Assembly: GCF_002104995.1 (NCBI RefSeq)
Contig: NW_024468249.1
Location: 1,736,001-1,800,000 of the forward strand
DNA from: Linderina pennispora
Lineage: Eukaryota; Kickxellomycota; Kickxellomycetes; Kickxellales; Kickxellaceae
DNA: 64,000 bases
Reading direction: 5' to 3'
The notes under the pieces were generated by a model. That model was not told the origin of the DNA. It saw only the letters and a list, made by a program, of their open reading frames with translations, and did no database searches. This document shows positions 51,767-61,880 of the stretch, piece after piece. Every line of letters begins with the position of its first letter. The first letter of the stretch is position 1. Both the position numbers and the translations under genes were made by a program.

Positions 51767-53750
51767 ATGGTGCTATACGAAGACCGCCATGCGGACCAGC
51801 TCAAGGCGCTCCTTGCAGAAAAAATCAAGAATGACTTTGAGTAAGTACCTGAATTTCCCTCGTTGCCGCTCCACACAAGCCCAAATCGTACCCTAGGCGA
51901 CTAAAAAAATACGAGTGCGATTTTTTGTTTGTAGCTGTGGTGCCGAGCCCGACACGTTGGCTGACTATGTCTTGATTACACTCAACAACGAAGGCGAGGC
52001 CGATGCCGAAGAGGAGAGCTGCCGCAACGACCTCAAGGAGTTTTTTGGCGAGCAAACCGACAAGTTCGTCGACTTGTTATTCCGCACGCTTCGGACCAAG
52101 GCATATCTGCCGAAGCGGGCACCCTCGCCGATTCACATGCCGCCGGTCCAGCGTGCACCAGCTGCAGAGGAGTCTGGTGTCGAGCGGAAGAGGAGACGCA
52201 GCAGGAGCCCGGAGAGCCGCAGTCATCGCCAGCGGCGCAGTAGGTCGCCCGAGAGACGGCGGAGGGAGAAGAGCACCGAGAGGATATCGATTCGCGGTAG
52301 CTTTGATCCGAAGTTCATGGACGTGCCGCTGGAAGCTGTTGGCAAGGTGCTGAACAGCCAGAATGACATCCAGCATCTGCAACCGCACCATGTCAGCCAG
52401 GAGCAGTATATGATGATGCAGCAGCAGCAGCTTCAATTCCAGCAGCAGCAGCCAGCAACAGCAGCAACAGCAACAGCAGCAGGGTCAGCCCCAGCGACCG
52501 CCGCGGAGAGGTGCCAAGCCGTGCTACGAGTTCCTTCGTAAGGGCCGGTGCAAGCGCGGCAACGAGTGCACCTTCCAGCATGTCTCGCTTGCGGAGGCAA
52601 TGGCAATGGACCCAGGCTATTCCCACCAACGTCGTTGCTGCCGCTCAGCAGTTCATGGTGGCCAACGGCGCCCCGGTGCCAGTGTTTGCCCCTGGCAATC
52701 AGTTTGGTTCTATACCTCAACAGCAGCCCCAGCAGCAGCCTCAGCAGCAATTCTATAACGGCAACGGTGGCGTGCAGCGCCCGCCTCCCAATGCCGAGGT
52801 CCAAATGTCTTCTACAGCCGTCTATGTGACGAACATCCCCGATGAGGCACTGAGCGAGGAGGGCGTACGGGCGTTCTTTGACAAGTTTGGCACCATCACC
52901 GCCGTGCGTGTGGATTTCCAAAGGCACTCGGCGCACATCGACTACACAGAGCCGCAGGCGCAGCAGCAGGCGCTGAGCACGCCCGAGGCAATTTTCAACA
53001 ACCGCTTTGTGCGTGTCCTGAAGGGCCGACTGCCACGTGGCGCCGCACCCTCTGCCGATGCCGACTCAGGCGCGCAACCTACGCCACCCACAGAGCCCGC
53101 GGTCCCGATCTGGCGGCCCAAGTCGGCGCGCATCAAGAAGGCTGAGCAGATCGACAGGTACGTCAAGCAGCAAAAGGAATATTTTGACAAGCTCAAGACA
53201 CCTGGCCTCGCCCCCGACATGAAGAAGGTGATTATGGACTCGATCAAGGTTATTTCGGCAAAACTGAAGCAGCTGCAGCAACCCTCCGCAGCTCCGGCAA
53301 CGCCAGCGGCAGCACCCGAACCTGCCACGCAGACTGATACTGCCAGCGAGTCATCGGCGCTGCCCAGCGAGCGCGAGGCACTAGAGGCAAGAGTGCAGGC
53401 GCTGCAGGCCGAAACGCAGCGGCTAGGTGCGTCGACTCGCGGCGGCCGTGGGCGCGGCCGTGGGCGTGGCGCGTGGGCAGGCGGCATGAACCGCGGGTCG
53501 ATGAGCCTGGATAAGCGGCCACGCACTGTGGTACTGAAGAACGTGACCCAGGACGCAGCCGAGCGCATGGACTCGGCAATGGGCCAGTTTGGCCAGATCG
53601 AGGCCATGGACAAGGACGCGAGCAGCGACCACCCGCCGTTCACGTACACGGTCAAATACAAGCAGCGGTGGGAGGCCGAGAGCGCCATAAAGGCCATCAA
53701 TCGCTGTGGACAGCTTTGGCGATGTCACGGTTGAATGGGGCTCCAGCTGA
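51767..53750 (+). CDS. RBM26/27-like protein: PWI-like, CCCH finger and RRMs (fission-yeast Rmn1 type)
   Basis: Nuclear RNA-surveillance adaptor linking CCCH-finger proteins to the exosome (PAXT/MTREC). Exon 1 (51767-51840) starts MVLYEDRHADQLKALLAEKI. A 94-base intron (51841-51934, GTAAGT...TAG) joins GA|C to give NDFDCGAEPDTLADYVLITL, the PWI-like helical domain. Then an Arg/Ser-rich stretch (RRRSRSPESRS), a Gln-rich linker, the zinc finger CYEFLRKGRCKRGNECTFQH (C-x8-C-x5-C-x3-H, about 52520-52580), RRM1 (TAVYVTNIPDEALSEEGVRA, about 52815), a coiled coil, RGG-type repeats (53440-53480) and RRM2 (RTVVLKNVTQDAAERMD). Breaks occur near 52490, 52610 and 53705; removing one C at the last gives ...FGDVTVEWGSS and the stop at 53748-53750. 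Confidence 0.87.
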
Positions 53751-54198
53751 ACAATTCCTTTCTTTTTTTTCTTTTTCTTTCACGCTATCCTTTTTACTCT
53801 TGAATATGACTGCGCAATGTGCGCAGCTGTGAAAAAAATACACATCCATTTGTCAGGGATTGATGGTCACCGTGAGGAGACTGGTCTTTCCCAATCTATT
53901 TCCTTCCCAATCAGCACCATGTAACTGTGGACGCACGTAGCCCGGGCTCTCAGACAACATGTCCAGGGAAAAGCACATGCACAGGTGTATGCTATGATCA
54001 ACTGCAAGCTCTGATGGCTTGCGCTTTTATATAAGCACCAGGCTGGTTGCTATGGCCTAGACCCATGCCACCAGCGCTTTTCTTTCACATCGTATCTTTT
54101 TCACAAGCATCAACCGCATCTACCCTTATATACAATGGCAAATACGCCGCCGCTGCCGCTGCCTTCCTCTCTCAAACCATCGGCCCCCAAACTCCGAC
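53751..54198. promoter_or_regulatory. Promoter/leader of the Gti1/Pac2 gene
   Basis: 448 bases without coding signal. CTTTTATATAAGCACC (about 54022-54040) contains a good TATATAA element about 165 bases before the ATG at 54199, matching a TATA-driven regulatory gene. Confidence 0.45.
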
Positions 54199-55274
54199 AT
54201 GCCTGGCAACATGCCCGATGTGGTCATCGGCGGGCAGGGTTCTTGTGTCACAGTTACCGGGCTGAAGGTTGCCAGCACACGCGACGCGCTGACCATCTTT
54301 GAAGCATGTCGGCGAAACATCCTGCCACGCATCACTCGTCGGCTCACTGAAATCGAAAAGGCGCAGATCAACGACGGCACTGTTGTGGTGTTCGATGAGA
54401 AGGAAGCCAAGATGAAGCGATGGACAGACGGGCGACTCTGGACACCATCGCGCATCATGGGCAACTTTCTCGTGTACCGCGAGGTGGACCGCAAGCTGCA
54501 GCCAAACAGGGAGGCTGCTGTGGAGCTCGACAAGTGGGACCGCCAGGGAGCGCCCTCCAGCAGCGCATTCAGCAGCCACAAGGGCGTGTTCTTCCCCACG
54601 ATCCGCGGACTCATGAAGAAGACCATTTCGCTGAATGTCCCTGACAACGAGCAGGCGTTTCTCGCCCAGCATATGCCCCGGCCGCCGCGCATGCATCAGC
54701 AGCATCTGATTGCGTACTTTCGCGCTGAGACCTCCGCTATGCTGCCTGGCCCTGATGACATGGAGGAGCTGCAGGATCTGAAAGTGCCGTTTAACATGCT
54801 CCGGATCCAAAAGTTCCGGCGGCCGCTTAGCGTTGATATCATCGACGGCAATGACTATGAGATCCTGGCGTCTGAGAAGGAAGACAGCGATGAATTGCCG
54901 TCTGCCCAGCCCGAAAGCGTGCAGCCATCCAGAACGGTACGCTGTGGCGGCCGTGGAGCCCCTAGCAGACGACCAGCCGGCCATGCAGTTCCCCAGTATG
55001 ACCGACAGCGGATCAGCCGTGGCTCCTGCGCCGTACTTCCAGATGGCCGACTCGCCATTTCCATTTCTGCAGGCCATGGATGATTCCCCACACTTCCTCG
55101 GCATCCCGCTGTCGGCAGTATACGCCGACACCCTGGTACACTCCGATGTCGCTGGAAATCAGCGGGCAAGCTGGCCAGGAGTTTGCCGCCAATACGATAT
55201 GCCCGCAGGACTCGCTGCAGAGAGCTGATGCGGGCGTGCGCACGGACGACGACGGCGGAAGCGAGCACGAATGA
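54199..55274 (+). CDS. Gti1/Pac2 (WOR1-type) transcription factor
   Basis: Fungal-specific DNA-binding regulator of morphology, nutrient response and, in pathogens, switching. The WOR1 fold opens VTGLKVASTRDALTIFEACR, then NILPRITRRLTEIEKAQIND and VVVFDEKEAKMKRWTDGRLW, then TPSRIMGNFLVYREVD, the family's most conserved block. The second half is GLMKKTISLNV...QQHLIAYFRAET. The Thr in RTR/TRDAL positions and KRWTDG are DNA-contacting in relatives. After about 54930 the frame shifts by one to a Pro/Ser/Ala-rich region, and again near 55170, ending at 55272-55274 (DGGSEHE). These tails are low-confidence. About 355 residues. The start MPGNMPD is the first ATG before the domain in its frame. Confidence 0.9.
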
Positions 55275-55519
55275 CGTGTGCCAAGAGGCTGCCAATCCTT
55301 CAATGCGTGTGGCGGCGGAAAGGGGCCAAATGCCTGAAATCAAGGATTTGATTGTTTTAGCGGAATGCACGCTACTTTTTTGAAGGAAAAATCGGCGATC
55401 ACCATCCCCTATTTGGAGCAGTGTATGCGCCCTCCTTTTCTCTTCAGCCTGCTTCACTATTCACATCTTTTCCTTGCTTTGTTTTTCTTGACTTAATACC
55501 ATCACCGCTGAGCTTTACC

Positions 55520-56574
55520 ATGACCGACAACATCTCGTACCAAACCACCGCCAAGCCCACCGGGTACCAGCCGCCAGTGGTGGAGTTCAACCCGCCCAGG
55601 TTTGCTGTCACGCACAACATCAAAAGCGAGTCTGCCTACGAGTCGGTGATGACTAGCCTCGGCAACTTCTTTGGCACCTTTGGGCAAATCCCCGGCTGCT
55701 TCTGCTGCCCGAACCCCTTCAAGGCTGTCCCGCAGGGCACCATCGCCCTGGTTTCGCGTTTCGGTCGCTACTACAAGACTGCCGATCCTGGCTTGGTCAA
55801 CGTGAACCCGCTGACTGAGAACGTGCGCTATGTGGATACGAAGATTCAGATTGAGTCGATTGGGCCTGTGCCCATTGTCACAAAGGACAACGTCACTGTC
55901 GGCATCGAGGCAGTTCTGTACTGGCATGTGACGGATCCGTATCTGGCGACATATGGGGTGTCTAATGTCTCGCAGGCCCTGATTGAGCGCACACAGACCA
56001 CCCTGCGCGCAGTGCTAGGCGGCAAGGAGCTGCAAGACATGATTGAGAACCGCGACACGATCGCCTCGGCAATCACCAATATTATTGACAAGCCAGCGCA
56101 CAACTGGGGTGTGGCCGTCGAGTCCATTCTGATCAAGGACATTGTGCTGTCGCAGGAGCTGCAGACGTCGCTCTCATCGGCAGCTACCCAGAAGCGTATC
56201 GGTGAGTCCAAGGTCATCCAGGCGCAGGCCGAGGTCGATGCCGCCATCCTGATGCGCGAGGCCGCCTGAGATCCTGAACACTCCGGCTGCCATGCAGATG
56301 CGTACCCTGGATAGTCTGGTGCAGATGGCAAAAGCCGCCAACACCAAGGTGCTGTTTGTAGCCGGTCAACCAGGACTACTCGAACGGCTCGATTAATGCC
56401 TTTGGCGGCGCTGGCAGTACTTTGGGAATCAACGCCGTTGCGCCAGGACAGAGTGCAGGTGGCCTTGTTACGCAGAACGCCTTCCCACAGACTTCGTCGG
56501 GGACGCAGCAAGGGAATCCGATTGCACAACCTGTAAAGGACTCAGTGGTATATAGTCAGTTGGCCGAAATGTGA
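55520..56574 (+). CDS. Stomatin-like SPFH/band 7 membrane protein
   Basis: Scaffold of membrane microdomains. Starts MTDNISYQTTAKPTGYQPPV. A membrane-embedded hairpin with palmitoylation candidates, GQIPGCFCCPNPFK, is followed by the SPFH domain: VPQGTIALVSRFGRYYKTAD, DPGLVNVNPLTENVRYVDTK, VGIEAVLYWHVTDPY, ERTQTTLRAVLGGKELQDM and GVAVESILIKDIVLSQELQ, then a Glu/Ala coiled coil (QAQAEVDAAILMREAA). A one-base break near 56265 puts ILNTPAAMQMRTLDSLVQMA in the next frame, and another near 56365 leads to a Gly/Gln-rich tail that ends LAEM at 56574. About 350 residues. Strong similarity to stomatin/podocin; not prohibitin. Confidence 0.9.
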
Positions 56575-56714
56575 GTTTGGTATTATAAAATTGTCATCTG
56601 AATCCTATGTTACTTTCTAATATACTACTTTTCAAGCCATTGCGTGAGAAGTCAAGCATGTATTGATTAGCTACCTGAAAAGCCCAATAGTATCTGACTT
56701 TACGTGCTACGCAC

Positions 56715-57031
56715 TTAATGTCCAGGAGACTGGGGAGCTATAGCTGGGGCAGCCGGTGCAGGCATAGAGCCGGCTGGTGCAGGCATAGAGCCGGCTGGTC
56801 CAGGCATAGAGCCGGCTGATCCCGGAGCCGGGATAGGCGCAGGGCTGGCACGACGACCAAGAGGGCCCTGAGCATCAGCTGATCCTGGAGCAACCTGGAG
56901 GAATTAAGCCAGCAGGAGGCATCGAGGCACCTTGAGCAGGAGCAGAGCCCCCAGGAGTATCCGGCGTGCTGGCAGCGAAAACAGCCATGGCCGAGACGAG
57001 AGCGAGAGTGGAAACAGCGAAGGAAGTGCAT
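56715..57031 (-). CDS. Small secreted Pro/Ala/Gly-rich repeat protein
   Basis: About 105 residues. Signal peptide SFAVSTLALVSAMAVFAAS, then TPDTPGGSAPAQGASMPPAG and a C-terminus with a repeated PAGSMP unit (24-base period, 56756-56825), ending QSPGH. One extra base just after the ATG at 57031 and another near 56885 are needed to keep one frame; without them three short frames overlap. A TATA box lies 85 bases upstream. No known domain and no Cys. It is one of three adjacent minus-strand secreted-protein genes. Confidence 0.6.
56750..56830. repeat. 24-bp tandem repeat within the secreted-protein gene
   Basis: The unit AGCCGGCTGGTGCAGGCATAG occurs three times in a row with a partial fourth; copies differ at one or two bases. 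It encodes the PAGSMP repeats on the minus strand. Confidence 0.8.
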
Positions 57032-58293
57032 GGTTGAGGGAATTGGTATATGGAAGGAGGAACGTAGAGTAGATTGATGATATTGGTTCGGATGGACAGG
57101 TGCCTTCGCCTGCTCATTTATATCTGCCTGTAGATTTTCCAAGACAAAAAGCATCTGCTTGCTATACTACTGTTGCTCAAACTACATGTCGTTTCCCTAT
57201 AGACTGTGGTTTGTGCTTTGTCTAGCACGTAGATGCACTGCAGTCCCTATGAAATCAGCTCTACGTCATTGGTCAGGCAAATGGTTTGAACAAACCACGA
57301 AACAACCAACAGGTCTCGTCATAATCAGCATTATGACAGTACGGAACCATGGACATAATACATGGACGCCACTTTGGTTCAATATAATAGCAAAAGGCAT
57401 GAATAATTCAACACACGTCATACCTTTATCTTCAAGCTAGCCGCTGACGACATCTTCTTGCAGAATACTATGAAGCTGGAAATGTAAACATGAAAATGTT
57501 AGGCTAGAATGAGCAGAATTCATTTCAGAGCCAACAGCAGTAGTGGCTGCATCCCTGGTGAGATGTTAATTACAATGACTGTATCATCAAATTATGTTAA
57601 GGAAAATATATAATGTGAACTGTGCTTCCGTGTTTAGAAAATAAAAACCTATATCATATCGCTCAGGCTATGCAGCCCTTTTATATTTGGAAAAATTTAC
57701 ATGTTGATTTCCAATTATATAGAAATATTTGCAAATGCTTCAGAACCAGAATTTGTACGGCCACACGTATTTAATACGTTATCCATACCACATCTGCTAC
57801 AAATGAAAGCTACTTCATGTTTTATAAACACCAGATTCAAGGTTTATAATTTCGGTCCGGAAGCTCCTGAGTAAACAGCTCCAACTAAGCCTCCGTGCCA
57901 ATATAACTACTCTGTAAAAATTACCAAAGGTACCCCTTTAAATCTAGATTCTGTGTCGATGACTGATGAATGTGAGCTTGCTGGTTTTGTTTGTTGCTGA
58001 TGCTGCTAGTAGTGCAAGGTTAGCGAGTAACTTGGCCTTGCAAAGATCACCAGCAGCAAACAAACACAAGTATGATAGAGGATTTGTCAATAAAAATTCT
58101 GGAGTGTGTTGGGTGAAGTTATTGCATTGAAAATGTGCATGTGGTTTACAGAGATTTGGCTAGAAAGCTAGCTACATGCATAACTCCTCTTAAAAGGGTC
58201 GGGCATTTTAGCTTACCACTGTAAACATGGTGGTTTGGCTGTTTTACTGAGGATAGGAACATTTTAAAGAAATTTATAAATGAGATTGAGAAC
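57032..58293. other. AT-rich intergenic region
   Basis: 1.26 kb. The left end is the promoter of the gene ending at 57031. 57160-58290 is AT-rich with no supported gene; a 93-codon frame at 57159-57440 has no motif and poor composition. A short GC-poor inverted motif, TTTGTTTGTTGCTGATGCTG / CAGCAGCAAACAAACA (57986-58066), could form a hairpin. Confidence 0.45.
57116..57122 (-). promoter_or_regulatory. TATA box of the small secreted repeat protein
   Basis: GATATAAATGAG on the minus strand, 85 bases before the ATG at 57031. Confidence 0.5.
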
Positions 58294-59575
58294 CTAGTGG
58301 TAAGCAGCAACGGGCCTGGCAACATAAGCAGGGCCGTTTGACTCGTAGCCACCATGGCCGTGGTGCCACCCCTCGTAGCCACCGTGGCCGTGCTCACCAC
58401 CCTCATGGCCGTGGTCACCGCCCTCGTAGCCACCGTGACCATGCTCGCCACCCTCAGGACCATGGCCGTGGTCACCACCCTCGTAGCCGCCGTGGCCGTG
58501 GTCACCACCCTCGTAGCCGCCGTGGCCATGCTCGCCACCCTCAGGACCATGGCCGTGCTCACCACCCTCGTAGCCGCCGTGGCCGTGGTCACCGCCCTCG
58601 TAGCCACCGTGGCCGTGCTCACCACCCTCATGGCCGTGGCTCACCACCCTCGTAGCCACCATGACCACGGCTCACCACCCTCAGGACCATGGGCAGCGTA
58701 GCCACCCTCAGGTGCCCTGGCCTCATAGCCGCCGCGGCGGTAGACCGGAGGCCTGGCTACATAGCCGCCTTGCGGACCGTGAGCCTCGTAGCCGCCGTGA
58801 CCGTGCTCACCACCCTCGGGACCATGGGCCTCGTAGCCGCCGTGGCCATGCTCAGCCACCCCTCGTAACCGCCGTGGCCATGCTCGCCACCCTCGTAACC
58901 GCCGTGGCCGTGCTCACCACCCTCATGACCGTGGATCACCGCCCCTCGTAGCCACCGTGGCCATGCTCGCCACCCTCATGACCGTGATCACCGCCCTCGT
59001 AGCCACCGTGGCCATGCTCGCCACCCTCGTAACCGCCGTGGCCATGCTCCGCCCGTACCCTCATGGCCGTGATCACCGCCCTCATAGCCGCCATGGCCAT
59101 GCTCGCCACCCTCGTAACCACCATTACCGTGATCACCACCCTCGTAGCCGCCGTGGCCGTGGTCACCACCCTCAGGACCATGACCATTGTAGCCACCCTC
59201 AGGACCATGGGCCACATAGCCACCGTTACCGTGCTCACCACCCTCGGGACCATGGCCGCTGTAGCCACCAGGGGCACCGCCATTGTATCCGCCATGGTTA
59301 GTATCGTAGTCGCCGGGAGGCCGAGAAACAGGAGGATTCACAACCGGAGGCTTCTCGACCGGAGGCAAGGGCGACCCAGATTTGGAACCGGTTCCAAAGA
59401 GGAGACCCGAGACAGTGTCACCGACAGCTCCTGTGATTGGGCCCAGAGTGTTAACAGCACCGCCGAGAAGGGCATTGGGGTTGCTCTGAGCAGCGGCTTC
59501 GGCAGCAGTGAGCGGTGCAGCAAAGGCAACCGAGATCGATGAAAGAGAAAGTGCAACAGATGCAAAGTAGCGCAT
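58294..59575 (-). CDS. Secreted His/Gly/Tyr-repeat protein with one NPNALL module (frame-broken)
   Basis: Signal peptide MRYFASVALSLSSISVAFAA, then at residues 32-61 a 30-residue module beginning NPNALLGGAV and ending SGLLFG that matches the three modules of the gene at 60607. A Pro-rich linker (KPPVVNPPVSRPPGDYD) follows, then some 270 residues built from HGHGGYEGG and HGPEGGEHG units, and the end SNGPAYVARPVAAYH. Frame breaks near 59055, 58935, 58860, 58700 and 58640 interrupt the repeats, each followed by the same repeat in another frame; indels in a repeat could be real or technical. Regularly spaced His could bind metals. Cell-wall or extracellular-matrix role is inference. No Cys. Confidence 0.75.
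58360..59280. repeat. Minisatellite array encoding the His-Gly repeats
   Basis: Dozens of imperfect 12- to 30-base units (GCCGTGGCCGTG, CTCACCACCCTCGTA and variants) fill about 900 bases. They also leave the opposite strand open in long meaningless frames. Confidence 0.9.
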
Positions 59576-60606
59576 TTCGTATATTGCGGTTAGATCTGCA
59601 AAGGGATATAAGGTTGTCTAGGGGAAGGAGGGGGTTGAAGGGTGTGTTTAGGAAGTTCGAATGTGTAGTTAGCGGAAGATGGAGGAAATATCTGGCCGTT
59701 AAGGTGAAAGAAATGCTAATGCTTGCTGAAGCTTGTTGGACAGAGGCAGAAGCCAGTAGAGTTTATATGCAAACCACATGTTGCAGGAATTCGGCGGCCT
59801 CTGCTGCACACACTGCCCAGGAAAACGCACTGCACCCTCGCGCTTGTCTTGTCCTTTCTCTCCACTCGGCCGTATTTCCTGCCAGCATGGGCCCAGCAGC
59901 TGGCGGTCCCAGGGCAGGCACAAGCCATCCAAATAATCAAGCAGCTGGCGGTCCCAGGGCAGGCACAAGCCATCCAAATAATCAATGACGATATATTTGA
60001 CTGTTGCCAATTTAGAACCTCTTCTGTTGCTTCAGGCACGGGGAAAAATGGGCTTGAACCTGTTTACAGCCAAACAAACTGGCGGATGGTCAAAAGCCTC
60101 GCAATAACAACACCAGTCGCTGTCATATTTGCATGTAAAATTGCGAAACATACTTGTGCCCATGTAGCATTGTTATATTCCAGGTCCTGTCCAGCGGCTT
60201 GCTTGTCAGCACTGTAAAACAGAAAAATAACTGCGAATCCGCGCCACTACTCCAAACAAGATATATCACATTCTTTGATTTCAGGCGCCTCATATTTGCG
60301 AGGCTCAGCTCAGTTCTATTTATAGCCGCAATATGGTTGCCTCTAGGAAACAGGAGGGGGTTTTGGCAACGCAATAGCGCCTGTACTCGTTTGCTTGGAT
60401 GCTGAATGCGTCTTCCTGGAAAACAGCGTTCTATTGGACGGTGCTGCACTGCCACCGACGGAAAACTGCCAGCATCAAAAGGTCAATACCCAGAGTTCTA
60501 TCCTGAACATCGTCGATACAGGCCCGCAACCCTCGACCAACTTTTCCAATGAGGCATGATGGGTTAGAATAATGGAATTACGAAAACTGGCTGTTAAGAT
60601 TTACTT
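59576..60606. other. Intergenic region with promoter and a 45-bp tandem duplication
   Basis: About 1 kb. The left part is the promoter of the His/Gly-repeat gene: GCATATAAAC on the minus strand near 59761-59770 is a TATA candidate. A 45-bp direct repeat follows (separate entry). 60000-60600 has no supported gene. Confidence 0.45.
59896..59985. repeat. 45-bp perfect tandem duplication
   Basis: GCAGCTGGCGGTCCCAGGGC... occurs at 59896 and again at 59941 with identical sequence through AATAATCAA. Two copies only. It lies 320-410 bases upstream of the His/Gly-repeat gene start. Confidence 0.9.
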
Positions 60607-61323
60607 CTAGGCATTGCCAGCCTCACTGATACCAAAGAGGAGCTGGTTCAACGTAATCCCAAGAGCCTTGGCAATTGGCCTCAGAGCCTCGACAACACCG
60701 TTGAGAAGGGCATTCGGATTGCCACTGGCAGCTCCACTGGCAGCTCCACCAGCAGCGCCCGTAGCACCGCCAGGAGTACCGGCGCCACCTGCATTACCAG
60801 CACCACCGGCAGTACCAACACCACCTGCATTACCGGCACCACCGGCAGTGCCAGAACCACTAGCACTATCAGCTTCACTGATGCCAAAGAGGAGCTGATC
60901 CAGGGTGATTCCAAGAGCCTTAGTAATTGGCTTCAGAGCCTCGACAATACCGTTGAGAAGGGCATTCGGATTGCCACTGGCAGCTCCACCGGCAGTATTA
61001 GTGGCACCACCAGGAGCACCACCACCAGTACCGGCAGCTCCACCAGAAGTACCGCCACCAGTACCGGTAGCTCCACCAGTACCCGCAGCTCCACCAGTAC
61101 CGGCACCCGCACCAAAGAGAAGTTGGTTCGCGGTGACTCCAAGACCCTTTGTGAACGGCTCCAGAGCCTCGACAACACCGTTGAGAAGGGCATTCGGGTT
61201 CTCAGCGGCAGCTCCACCAGCACGACGTCCAAGCGCACTGGTACCCTGTGAGGTATTAGGGGTAGGGGCGGCAAGGGCAACAGCGAAGAGGACAAACGAG
61301 AGGCAGGCCTTGGAAATCTTCAT
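60607..61323 (-). CDS. Secreted protein with three 30-residue NPNALL modules and Gly/Ala/Thr linkers
   Basis: 238 residues, unbroken. Signal peptide MKISKACLSFVLFAVALAAP, then a dibasic GRR site (33-34) suited to Kex2 cleavage. Three copies of an ungapped 30-residue module lie at residues 42-71, 118-147 and 202-231. Each starts NPNALLNG, has an amphipathic VEAL-P-KALGIT stretch and ends QLLFG. Linkers are nearly pure Gly, Ala, Thr and Ser. No Cys. The same module occurs once in the neighbouring gene at 58294. I do not recognise it from any family; a short helix pair that self-associates or binds membranes is one guess. Translation start and stop are clear; the function is unknown. Confidence 0.88.
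   Translation of the reverse strand: MKISKACLSFVLFAVALAAPTPNTSQGTSALGRRAGGAAAENPNALLNGVVEALEPFTKGLGVTANQLLFGAGAGTGGAAGTGGATGTGGGTSGGAAGTGGGAPGGATNTAGGAASGNPNALLNGIVEALKPITKALGITLDQLLFGISEADSASGSGTAGGAGNAGGVGTAGGAGNAGGAGTPGGATGAAGGAASGAASGNPNALLNGVVEALRPIAKALGITLNQLLFGISEAGNA
60631..61200 (-). repeat. Three DNA repeats encoding the NPNALL modules
   Basis: The 90-base modules lie at 61111-61200, 60883-60972 and 60631-60720. Shared words such as CCGTTGAGAAGGGCATTCGG recur in all three, implying fairly recent duplication. Confidence 0.85.
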
Positions 61324-61880
61324 TTTCAGGATTACAGTTGTGCTGCGAGGTCGAAGGAAAATTAGGCGCCGAGGAGCAGATAAAGGTACAGGATGCTACG
61401 TGGGGAATTCGGATCCCTGCGAGGATAGGAAGTCTCTAGTGGTTTAAATGGGCCAGATGCCAGAGGGGCGGTCTTCCAGGCTGGTATCAGCCATAAAACA
61501 TGGAACTGGAGGCATGTTTGCGGTTTCTGATGTCGGCATTGTCTAGCGAGTCAGAAACTGCTGAATCAATCAGACACAATTGTATGTGGCTTGCATATTT
61601 TTGCAGCACGTCAATGTCACTTGCACACGAGATGTTTGGCAGCAGAGAGAATACACGGACCACCCCAGTCCAAGCGCATTCCAGGCTGCTGCTTGTATTT
61701 GCATAGTAGTGGAGTCTAGAAACCCTGCGATGCTTGAATAGGGGCGCGAGGATGATCTGCGTGATACAGCATATGCAAAAGCTGCAACAGAGCATGGGCA
61801 CCACACTATAAAGGCCTTCTCGCGCGAGCCACCACACACACACATTCTCTCGACTCCTTTTGCCAAAAAGAAATAACAAT
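61324..61880. promoter_or_regulatory. Divergent promoter, NPNALL gene / Yippee gene
   Basis: 557 bases with no supported gene. CACTATAAAGG (TATAAA at 61807-61812) is a good TATA box 69 bases before the Yippee ATG at 61881. The left end is the promoter of the secreted protein; CCTTTATCTG near 61378-61388 on the minus strand is a weak TATA candidate. Confidence 0.45.
61807..61812 (+). promoter_or_regulatory. TATA box of the Yippee-like gene
   Basis: TATAAA in CACACTATAAAGGCC, 69 bases upstream of the start codon. Confidence 0.55.

Noticed and set aside
1-56574. Genome-wide programmed +1 frameshifting (Euplotes-like)
   Set aside because: Breaks have no common motif or stop codon, are patchy along the contig and favour homopolymers. 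Only the antizyme site has a known recoding context.
57159-57440. 93-codon plus-strand frame in the AT-rich gap
   Set aside because: No motif, unusual Cys/Trp content, no promoter-like leader; consistent with chance.
58338-58701. Long plus-strand open frames (His/Arg-rich and Thr/Val/Ala-rich) opposite the His/Gly-repeat gene
   Set aside because: They are the reverse complement of a triplet-periodic repeat. They lack signal peptide or start context, and the minus strand has a signal peptide and a coherent protein.
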